Shown piece by piece: positions 1 through 8,031 of a stretch of DNA of 8,301 nt. How positions within the stretch are numbered: the first letter of the stretch is position 1; the number at the start of each line of letters is the position of its first letter. The notes beneath the pieces were generated by a model. That model did no database searches, was not told the origin of the DNA, and worked only from the letters and a program-made list of their open reading frames with translations. Where the stretch lies: contig DATFXR010000001.1 in NCBI GenBank assembly GCA_035315685.1, positions 1 through 8,301 of the forward strand, read 5' to 3'. The stretch comes from QHWK01 sp035315685 (GTDB lineage Bacteria > Acidobacteriota > Vicinamibacteria > Vicinamibacterales > CAVVIG01). The position numbers were made by a program, and so were the translations under genes.

Positions 1-1300
1 GCGGCCCGTCGCGCAGGCCGACCAGCGGCAGCGAGTAGTCGGCGAAGAACAGCGCCATCCGCGGCTCGTTGTCCAGCATGGTCCTTCCTTGTCCTACGAT
101 CTGCGGGCCGGCCGCGACGAGGGCGTAGTGCAGCGCATTGCGGTAGCGGCCGATTTCGTCGCGATCGGGGAACGGACCAGGCTCCGGCGTATCGTACGGA
201 TGGTGTCCCGCAATCGGTAGATACGTGACGAAGAAGGGCTGACTCGAGGGCAGGCGATCGATCCAGTCGAAAAGGCGCGCAATCGTCGCCTGCTCATCGA
301 CACCGAAGCTGGAGTTGCGATGTCCGCCGATGTCTCCGGCGTCTTCGATGCGGTCGTAGCCCCGATTGCGGACGATTGCGTCCATTCCCAGGTACATGAA
401 CCGACCCGAGTGAAAGAGCGCCGTCGCGTATCCGGCGCGCGACAGCGACGCCGCGAGCGACGGGCATGGCATCGCCGCATACATCGCGGCAGTCGTGTCG
501 AAGGACGGGAACGTCGAACAGAGGACCGCGAAGAGTCCCTTGATGCTCTCCGGGTAGACGGTATATGCGTTCTCGAACACGATCGCGGACCGGGCGAGCG
601 CGGACAGGGTCGGCATCGCATCCGGCGTCGCGCCGTAGATGCCGAGATATCTCGCGGCGGTCGATTCCAGGCTCACGACGATGACGCTGCGTCGCGCCGC
701 GGCGCCACGAAAGCGCGACAGGTCGTCCCGCCGCGTGCGATCGAATCCGCTCGATCGCCACTCGGCGTCGCCGGCGTCCGCGGACACGTGCGGCATGATC
801 GACGCTGCGAGCGCAGTCCACGCGTTGCGCTCGAGTCCCAGTGTGTCGACGCGCGCGGCTGCCAACGGTCCGATTGCGACACACAGCGCGAGCGGGGCCG
901 CGAGGCGCGCCCGCGACACGCGCGCGGTGCAGAGCGGCGCGACGCATGCGAGCGCCGACACCATCGCGATGAGCAGCAGGTTCGTCGACGTCGCGTAGAG
1001 CACGATCGAATCCCCGATCGTGCCGCTCGTCGCGCGCCACATCGACGCCGTCAAGGGCGTCGAGAGTACTCGAACGACCGGGATGTTGACGGCCGCATAG
1101 CCGGCGAGGAGGGCGTAGAGGGCCCGCGCGGTACGCTCGCGGCGCGCGAGCAAGGCATCGAGTGCCGCGAACGCGAGCACGACGACCGCGTCGTGCCACA
1201 GGTATGCGATCGGCGTCCATCCGGACCACGCGAAATGATGGCCCCAGAGTCCAGCGGCCTTCGCCGCCGCCAGTACCACGAAGAGCGCCGCCGGCCTCAC
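1..1300 (-). CDS. Membrane-anchored sulfatase / LtaS-like protein, C-terminus beyond window, core segment missing
   Basis: Alkaline-phosphatase-superfamily protein of the sulfatase / phosphoglycerol-transferase type. About five hydrophobic segments (residues ~5-20, 31-50, 57-76, 98-120, 131-146) precede an extracytoplasmic domain. The domain opens with VIVVSLESTAARYLG, where E212 is the likely first metal ligand. The nucleophile candidate S252 lies in YTVYPESIKGLF. LFHSGRF (H297) and FFVTYLPIAGHHPYDTPE (H366-H367) follow, and MALFFADYSLPLVGLRDG lies near the window edge. These match the family order, but residues 388-408 run from RNALHYA straight into QGRTM, so the block that normally carries the DHGE and following His ligands (roughly 90-100 residues) is absent. 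The start is GTG at 1300, overlapping the upstream TGA by four bases (GTGA), which implies translational coupling. No strong ribosome binding site is seen. Family sure; substrate unknown; activity doubtful. Confidence 0.85.
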   Translation of the reverse strand, partial: MRPAALFVVLAAAKAAGLWGHHFAWSGWTPIAYLWHDAVVVLAFAALDALLARRERTARALYALLAGYAAVNIPVVRVLSTPLTASMWRATSGTIGDSIVLYATSTNLLLIAMVSALACVAPLCTARVSRARLAAPLALCVAIGPLAAARVDTLGLERNAWTALAASIMPHVSADAGDAEWRSSGFDRTRRDDLSRFRGAAARRSVIVVSLESTAARYLGIYGATPDAMPTLSALARSAIVFENAYTVYPESIKGLFAVLCSTFPSFDTTAAMYAAMPCPSLAASLSRAGYATALFHSGRFMYLGMDAIVRNRGYDRIEDAGDIGGHRNSSFGVDEQATIARLFDWIDRLPSSQPFFVTYLPIAGHHPYDTPEPGPFPDRDEIGRYRNALHYALVAAGPQIVGQGRTMLDNEPRMALFFADYSLPLVGLRDGP

Positions 1301-2286
1301 GCACGCACCAGGTTGATCCGTTTCAGCAGGGCGACCGACACGATCCGGCTGTCGCCCCGTTTGCACCAGATCCAGTCGTGGACGATCATCGCCGGCGCGG
1401 GCGGATGCGCGTACAACGACGCGCGATCGCCGTCGAACGACAGCGGGATCACGACGAGGTCTTGGCCGGTGTGATCGCCGCCGGTGAATTTCGCGTGGAC
1501 CAGATCGACGCGCGTCGGATCGACGAAAGCACGTGCCCGCGACAGGTTGGCGGCGTCTGCGTCGACGATCGTGATCCGCGCCGACGGCAGCAGCGCGCTC
1601 AGGATCAGACACGAGCGCGGAAACAATCCGCCGCCGACGACCGTGACGCGCGCGACCGGCGATAACGTCGCCAGCAGCGGTCGCAACGCACGAGCATGGG
1701 CGCGAAGCACGAACCGCTGCAGCAGCGCCGAATGCAGCACCAGCCGCTCGAGGCCGTCGAGACCGAGCCGCTCCACCCACCGGAGCGGCGCCGGGCAGCG
1801 GCTGACGCGGGCGCCGTGCGCCCGATACTCCGGCAGGCGATTCCATGGCACGCCCGGATTCGCGTGGTGCTCGACGTGGTAGCCGTCGTTGAAAAGGAGC
1901 ACGTTGTAGAGCGCGCCATAATGGCTCGTCACGCCGCCGGCGTGCTCGTAGTGTCCATGCAGCGCACAGAGCATGAGGCCGGCGACGTAGCCCGGCAGGT
2001 AGGTCGTGAGAAAAAACGCCGGCGATCGCGCGGCCAGCGCCGCCCAGAACAGCAGGACGAGGCCGGCTTGCAGCAGCATCTCTCCAGAGAGACTGACGCG
2101 ACGGCGGTCGCCGGCGTGATGTGCCAGGTGACGATCACGCCAGAGCGACTGCGGAAATCCGAGGAGGACGCTCAATGCTGCAGCGAACGCGCGGTTCGCG
2201 AAGCGACAGCGGAAGAACGGCCGGTGGATGAAGTGGTGCGCGATCGTGTTCGCGTTCCACCAGACGCCGAGCGCGATGAGGAACAC
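1297..2286 (-). CDS. Fatty-acid desaturase-like membrane protein fused to a C-terminal Rossmann (SAM-binding-like) domain
   Basis: A 329-residue protein in two parts. Residues 1-144 resemble the membrane fatty-acid desaturase superfamily, with di-iron histidine clusters HHFIH (17-21), HLAHH (53-57), HGHYEH (110-115) and HVEHH (137-141), and hydrophobic stretches at ~34-46, 70-86 and 91-109. Residues ~180-329 look like a Rossmann methyltransferase fold: VTVVGGGLFPRS (214-225) as the glycine-rich loop, ITIVDAD (238-244) as the acidic strand end, and a conserved-looking HDWIWCKRGDSRIVS tail (303-317). This part most recalls nicotianamine-synthase-like proteins. I chose GTG 2286 because GAGG (2290-2293) and AAGGA (2296-2300) precede it and it lies 5 bp after the upstream stop. 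The open frame reaches 2490, but that extension is Arg/Pro-rich and would overlap the upstream gene. Reaction and substrate are unknown; a lipid or pigment is a guess. Confidence 0.85.
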   Translation of the reverse strand: MFLIALGVWWNANTIAHHFIHRPFFRCRFANRAFAAALSVLLGFPQSLWRDRHLAHHAGDRRRVSLSGEMLLQAGLVLLFWAALAARSPAFFLTTYLPGYVAGLMLCALHGHYEHAGGVTSHYGALYNVLLFNDGYHVEHHANPGVPWNRLPEYRAHGARVSRCPAPLRWVERLGLDGLERLVLHSALLQRFVLRAHARALRPLLATLSPVARVTVVGGGLFPRSCLILSALLPSARITIVDADAANLSRARAFVDPTRVDLVHAKFTGGDHTGQDLVVIPLSFDGDRASLYAHPPAPAMIVHDWIWCKRGDSRIVSVALLKRINLVRA

Positions 2287-2291
2287 GAGCC

Positions 2292-2750
2292 TCAGTCCTT
2301 GAACGCGATCAGCGCGCGAATCGGCGGGTACTCGGTCCGTCCCCGCACCTTCGTCAGCCCGAAATTCAACGAATAACGATCCGGACTCGCCGGACGCTCG
2401 TCCGGCGGGCGGAGCCGCGCGTGCAGGTCGTAGCGGCTGCCAAACGAGACGATCTGGCTCGTGCCAGCCACCTGCGCCAGGTCCGCCCACTCCGCTCGTG
2501 CAGCGCGCGCGTCGGCCGGGAGCGCGAAGTACAGGTAGCCGCGGGCCGGCGCCAGGTAGTCATTCCGGTCGTCAGGTTTGGCCATCGCGAATACGCCCCA
2601 GATCTGAATCGTCTGTGGCGCCTCGGTGTTCGGCTCCATCGCGACCCGGTCGAGCCGGGCGTACAGCGCTACGGGATCGCTCGCATGGCCGGTTGTCGCG
2701 AAGGAGACGGCTAGCAGGAGAACTGTCCCGATCGATCCGCGAGTCCTCAT
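2292..2750 (-). CDS. Small exported protein of unknown function
   Basis: A 152-residue protein with a clear signal peptide: basic MRTRG, hydrophobic core at residues 7-19, and likely cleavage after A23 (GHA/SD). The mature part contains IQIWGVFAMAK, ARGYLYFALP, EWADLAQVAGT and IVSFGSRYDLHARLR. It ends with YPPIRALIAFKD and has no cysteine, so disulfide or haem attachment is ruled out. I recall similar uncharacterised exported proteins in Acidobacteria and Planctomycetes but cannot name a family. The start is ATG 2750 with GGAGG at 2756-2760, spaced 5 bases. It is the first gene of the minus-strand cluster, 5 bp before the desaturase-like gene, and probably acts in the periplasm. Function not assigned. 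Confidence 0.8.
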   Translation of the reverse strand: MRTRGSIGTVLLLAVSFATTGHASDPVALYARLDRVAMEPNTEAPQTIQIWGVFAMAKPDDRNDYLAPARGYLYFALPADARAARAEWADLAQVAGTSQIVSFGSRYDLHARLRPPDERPASPDRYSLNFGLTKVRGRTEYPPIRALIAFKD

Positions 2751-2755
2751 CGTGG

Positions 2756-2760
2756 CCTCC
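2756..2760 (-). promoter_or_regulatory. Ribosome binding site of the small exported protein
   Basis: GGAGG read on the minus strand, five bases before ATG 2750. It is a consensus Shine-Dalgarno sequence and fixes this start. It is the strongest such site in the minus-strand cluster, so translation of the two downstream genes may depend partly on coupling. Confidence 0.75.
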
Positions 2761-2852
2761 CGCTCGAACAGACGCTGCGCTGCGGCGGGATGTTAACGGC
2801 ACCTGCTATCCTTAGCGCTCGTTTGAATCGGGACGTAGAGCGCGAAGGCTTC

Positions 2853-2875
2853 AGCCGAGCGACCGTCACTCGGCT
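2853..2875. promoter_or_regulatory. 23-bp near-perfect palindrome just before the thrA start
   Basis: Outer arms AGCCGAG (2853-2859) and CTCGGCT (2869-2875) are exact reverse complements, and the inner GAC/GTC also pair. Only one symmetric pair (2860 with 2868) and the centre base break the dyad. It ends seven bases before ATG 2883 and covers the position where a Shine-Dalgarno sequence would lie; none is otherwise visible. It could be a protein operator or a leader hairpin limiting ribosome access. The symmetry is seen directly; the role is inferred. Confidence 0.6.
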
Positions 2876-2882
2876 ACAACTC

Positions 2883-5342
2883 ATGAAAATTCTCAAATTC
2901 GGTGGTTCCTCGCTGTCCACGCCGGCGACCATTCGCGACGTCGGCCGCATCCTGCTCGAGGCGCGGCAACGTGAGCCGATCATCGCCGTCGTGTCGGCGT
3001 TTCAGGGCATCACCAACCAGCTCATCGACTGTGCCCGCCGCGCGGAGCGCGCGGATGCGTCATTTGAAGGCGCGTTCGACGCGATCGCCAAACGTCATCG
3101 CGCGGCGGTCACGCAGCTCGTCAAGAAACGGCGCGCCCGCGTCCGCGCACACGTCGACAGCCTGCTCGCAGAGCTTCAGAGCACGCTGCAGGGGATCCAT
3201 CTGCTCCGCCACTGCCCGGTGCGCGCGCTCGACATGACCGCGAGCTTCGGCGAGCGGCTCTCCGCCGTCATCGTCGCGGCGTTCCTCGATCAGACCGCAG
3301 CGTCGGTGTTCGTCGACTCGCGCGAGCTCGTCGTCACCGACGATCAGTTCACGCACGCGTCGGTGATCTTCAGGAAGACGAACCGGCGCACCAGCAGCTA
3401 TTTCAAGCGCCTGTTCCGCAGGGCACCGCGCGCGATTCCGGTCGTGACCGGCTTCATCGGCGCGACCGAAGACGGCCAGACGACGACGATCGGGCGGAAC
3501 GGTTCGGATTACAGCGCGTCGATCGTCGGTGCCGCCGTCGCCGCATCGATGATCGAGATCTGGACCGACGTGGACGGCGTGCTCAGCGCGGATCCACGGA
3601 TCGTGCCGTCAGCCTTCGTGCTGCCGCAGATGACCTACGAAGAGGCGATGGAGCTGTCGTACTTCGGCGCCAAGGTGCTGCACTCGGCGACGATCGCGCC
3701 GGCGGTCGCGAAGCGGATTCCGATCCTGATCAAGAACACGTTCAACCCCGCGGCGCCCGGCACGCTGATTTCGCGCAAAGGCGCCGACGCCGACGAGCAT
3801 GTCGCCAAGGGGATCACCTCGGTCGGCGATCTGTCGCTGCTGACGCTGCGCGGGCCGGGCATGGTCGGTGTGCCGGGCGTCGCCGAGCGGCTGTTCCGGG
3901 CCCTCGCCTCACGGCGCGTGAGCGTGGTGATCATCTCGCAGGCCTCGTCCGAGCACACGATCTGTTTCGGCGTTCGCAGCGCCGACGCGGCTGCGGCCGT
4001 CGCCGCCATCCGCCACGAGTTCCAGTTCGAGTTCCACGAGCAGTCGATGCTCGTCGATGTGAAGGATCAGCAGGCGATCGTCGCGGTCGTCGGCGAAGGC
4101 ATGAAGGGCCGGCCGGGTGTCGCCGGCAAGGTGTTCGACGCGCTGGGCCGCCAGAACGTCAACATCAGCGCGATCGCGCAGGGCGGATCCGAGCGCAACA
4201 TCTCGTGCGTGATCGACGCGCCGCAGCAGGTACGGGCGCTGAACGCGATTCATCAGGGGTTCTTCGAGACGCGCAAGCGGCTGGCGCTCGCGGTGGTCGG
4301 CGTCGGCAACGTCGGCGGCGCGGTGCTGCGACAGATTCAGCAGCAGCGGGACTACCTGCTGTCGAGAGGCTTCGACGTGTCGGTGGTCGGCGTTGCGAAC
4401 AGCAAGCGGTTCGTCGCCGACGCGCGCGGGATCGATCTCGCGCGGTGGAACGAATCGCTACAGGCGTCGGGTGATCGCATGGATGGCGAGGCGTTCGCCG
4501 CGCGGCTGGCGGCGATGGAGCTGACCAACGCGGCGCTCGTCGACTGCACGTCGGGACCGACGATCGTGGATGCCTACCCGGCGTTCATCGACGCGAATCT
4601 GCACGTGATCACGCCGAACAAGTGGGCGAACGCGCTGCCGTGGCGCCGCTACGCGACGCTGATGGAGATGATCGAGCGCCGCAAGCGGCACTTCCTGTTC
4701 GAAGCCAACGTCGGTGCCGGCCTGCCGGTCGTTTCGACGCTGCGCGATCTGATTGCGAGCGGTGACGAAATCGTCCGCATCGAGGGCATTCTGTCCGGCA
4801 CGCTCAGCTATCTCTTCAACACGTTCGACGGGACGACGCCGTTCAGCGCGCTGGTGCGCGAAGCGCACCGAATGGGGTTCACCGAGCCGGACCCGCGCGA
4901 GGACCTCTCGGGCCAGGATGTCGCGCGCAAGCTGCTGATTCTCGGGCGCCAGATCGGGTTGAAGATGGACCTCGACGACGTGCAGGTGGACAGCCTGGTG
5001 CCGAGCAAGCTCGCGCGGGGGAAATACTCGGCTGGATTCATCGGCGCCTTCTCGCGCTATGACGCGGCGATCGCCGATCGCGTGCGGCGCGCCGCCTCGC
5101 GCGACGCCGTGCTGCGCTACGTCGGCACGCTCGAACGTGGCCGCGCACGCGCCGGCTTGAAGGAGTTTCCGCGCCTGCATCCGGTCGCGTCCGCGAAGGG
5201 GAGCGACAACGTCATCGCGTTCACGACCAGGCGTTACTCGCGCACGCCGCTGGTCGTCCAGGGCCCCGGCGCGGGCGCGGACGTCACCGCGATGGGCGTG
5301 TTCTCCGACATCTTGAAGCTGTTGCACTACCTGCCGCGGTGA
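2883..5342 (+). CDS. thrA: Bifunctional aspartokinase / homoserine dehydrogenase
   Basis: Cytoplasmic enzyme catalysing the first and third steps from aspartate to threonine and methionine: aspartate phosphorylation and reduction of aspartate semialdehyde to homoserine. It has 819 residues, almost exactly the length of E. coli ThrA. The kinase domain opens with MKILKFGGSSL (1-11) and has GRNGSDYSAS (204-213) and WTDVDGVLSADPR (227-239). Two ACT-type regulatory repeats follow, with VVIISQASSEHTICF (~355-370) and NISAIAQGGSERNIS (~430-445), the pattern of threonine-inhibited enzymes. The dehydrogenase begins with the NAD(P)-binding LAVVGVGNVGG (469-479), then SGTLSYLFN (638-646) and TEPDPREDLSGQD (667-679). 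An upstream start at 2790 is possible in frame, but its 31 extra residues do not look like the family. No thrB or thrC follows. A palindrome precedes the start. Confidence 0.96.
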   Translation: MKILKFGGSSLSTPATIRDVGRILLEARQREPIIAVVSAFQGITNQLIDCARRAERADASFEGAFDAIAKRHRAAVTQLVKKRRARVRAHVDSLLAELQSTLQGIHLLRHCPVRALDMTASFGERLSAVIVAAFLDQTAASVFVDSRELVVTDDQFTHASVIFRKTNRRTSSYFKRLFRRAPRAIPVVTGFIGATEDGQTTTIGRNGSDYSASIVGAAVAASMIEIWTDVDGVLSADPRIVPSAFVLPQMTYEEAMELSYFGAKVLHSATIAPAVAKRIPILIKNTFNPAAPGTLISRKGADADEHVAKGITSVGDLSLLTLRGPGMVGVPGVAERLFRALASRRVSVVIISQASSEHTICFGVRSADAAAAVAAIRHEFQFEFHEQSMLVDVKDQQAIVAVVGEGMKGRPGVAGKVFDALGRQNVNISAIAQGGSERNISCVIDAPQQVRALNAIHQGFFETRKRLALAVVGVGNVGGAVLRQIQQQRDYLLSRGFDVSVVGVANSKRFVADARGIDLARWNESLQASGDRMDGEAFAARLAAMELTNAALVDCTSGPTIVDAYPAFIDANLHVITPNKWANALPWRRYATLMEMIERRKRHFLFEANVGAGLPVVSTLRDLIASGDEIVRIEGILSGTLSYLFNTFDGTTPFSALVREAHRMGFTEPDPREDLSGQDVARKLLILGRQIGLKMDLDDVQVDSLVPSKLARGKYSAGFIGAFSRYDAAIADRVRRAASRDAVLRYVGTLERGRARAGLKEFPRLHPVASAKGSDNVIAFTTRRYSRTPLVVQGPGAGADVTAMGVFSDILKLLHYLPR

Positions 5343-5381
5343 TCCGTCGCCCGCCTCTAAACGCTTCGCGCCGCGTTCGGA

Positions 5382-5411
5382 GTAGTGCTAGGGTTACCCG
5401 TCAGCAACTAC
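5382..5411 (+). other. Imperfect hairpin between thrA and the quinoprotein gene
   Basis: GTAGT pairs with ACTAC, GCT with AGC, and GGG with CCC around a TTA loop, with small bulges between: 11 base pairs in 30 bases. No T-run follows, so it is a poor intrinsic terminator. TGCTAGGGT (5386-5394) inside it also resembles an extended -10 element. If that were the promoter, the full hairpin would not be transcribed from it. The role is undecided. Confidence 0.35.
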
Positions 5412-5420
5412 CGCTTCGCC

Positions 5421-5426
5421 AGGAGG
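5421..5426 (+). promoter_or_regulatory. Ribosome binding site of the quinoprotein gene
   Basis: Consensus AGGAGG five bases before ATG 5432. It settles the start, because an in-frame open stretch extends back to 5339 but carries no export signal at its beginning. Confidence 0.85.
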
Positions 5427-5431
5427 GAACG

Positions 5432-7597
<2,166 letters not shown>

Positions 7598-7626
7598 AGG
7601 CGCGCGGACGCGGCGAGCCTCTGCGT

Positions 7627-8031
7627 TCAGCGCAACAAGGCCACCGCTTCGCGGAGCTTTTCTCGCGAGCTCTCGTAGACGAGCGTGTCGAGCGCAGCGT
7701 CTATCGTCAGCCAGCGCTTGTCGCGCCCTTCCGGCGACGGCTTGTCGGCGGTGGCCCGGAGCACGAAGTACTGAACGCTGACGAGCTCCTTTCCCGACTC
7801 GAACTCGAGCGGCGCGCCGACGCGGGAGCCGAGCTTGCCGGTGACGCCTGCTTCCTCCCACGTCTCGCGGACCGCCGTCTCTTCCGCCGTTTCGTCGTCT
7901 TCGATGTGTCCCTTCGGGAAAACGAAGATGGTGGGATCCTTTTTCGATCGCACCAGGAGCACGGTGAGCCGATCGCCTTCCTTGCGGAAGGCGATCGCTC
8001 CTGCCTGGAGAACTCGCGCCGCCCTGCTCAA
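7627..8031 (-). CDS. NUDIX hydrolase
   Basis: A 134-residue single-domain cytoplasmic pyrophosphohydrolase. The full NUDIX signature GX5EX7REUXEEXGU is present at residues 41-63: G41, E47, RETWEEAGV at 55-63, with E56, E59 and E60 as metal ligands. FVFPKGHIE before the helix resembles the Ap4A / diphosphoinositol-phosphate hydrolase branch, but the substrate cannot be fixed. The start is taken as TTG 8031, overlapping the TGA of the upstream gene (TTGA). The sequence before it in this frame lies inside that gene and is Arg/Ala-rich, and no ATG or GTG fits between. No Shine-Dalgarno sequence is evident, so translation is probably coupled. A perfect hairpin lies within codons 12-21. It ends 29 bp from the convergent quinoprotein gene. 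Confidence 0.88.
   Translation of the reverse strand: MSRAARVLQAGAIAFRKEGDRLTVLLVRSKKDPTIFVFPKGHIEDDETAEETAVRETWEEAGVTGKLGSRVGAPLEFESGKELVSVQYFVLRATADKPSPEGRDKRWLTIDAALDTLVYESSREKLREAVALLR
7970..7997 (-). repeat. Perfect 12-bp inverted repeat with GCAA loop inside the NUDIX gene
   Basis: Arms CGATCGCCTTCC (minus-strand reading, 7997-7986) and GGAAGGCGATCG (7981-7970) are exact reverse complements around four bases. In the transcript the loop reads GCAA, a GNRA tetraloop closed by C-G, so the hairpin should be very stable. It begins 34 bases after the TTG start and encodes AIAFRKEGDR without disturbing the protein fold. Confidence 0.85.

Larger units (their letters stand above)
2751..2882. 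promoter_or_regulatory. Divergent intergenic region between the minus-strand operon and thrA
   Basis: This 132-bp gap must hold the promoters for both directions. On the plus strand TGCTATCCT (2804-2812) could be an extended -10 element (TATCCT, 4 of 6 to consensus), but no convincing -35 lies 16-18 bp upstream. On the minus strand TAACAT around 2790-2795 is a weak -10 candidate, also without a good -35. The only strong signal is the dyad at 2853-2875. I see no small gene and no recognisable riboswitch. Promoter positions are inference and weak. Confidence 0.4.

Noticed and set aside
1043..1062. 7-bp inverted repeat CGACGCC...GGCGTCG with a 6-base loop
   Set aside because: Short GC-rich dyads of this size are expected by chance here, and it lies inside the sulfatase-like coding region with nothing else to support it.
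320..1474. Long plus-strand open frame (384 codons) and the minus-strand frame at 294-1304
   Set aside because: Both give Arg-rich, motif-free proteins and lie over the sulfatase-like gene, whose own frame shows clear family motifs. They are shadows of GC-rich codon use.
2286..2490. N-terminal extension of the desaturase-like protein to ATG 2490
   Set aside because: It would overlap the 152-residue gene by about 200 bases. The extra residues are Arg/Pro-rich with no family resemblance, and GTG 2286 has a ribosome site.
2790..2882. Extended thrA start at ATG 2790
   Set aside because: It adds 31 residues before MKILKFGGSSL, which is where ThrA proteins normally begin, and would place the palindrome inside the coding region.
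4458..5327. Minus-strand open frame of 289 codons opposite thrA
   Set aside because: Arg/His/Asp-rich antisense shadow of the homoserine dehydrogenase domain, with no motif or ribosome site.
7598..7626. Possible bidirectional terminator between the convergent genes
   Set aside because: Only a 4-bp AGGC/GCCT pairing over a long loop and no T-run; not supported as an intrinsic terminator.
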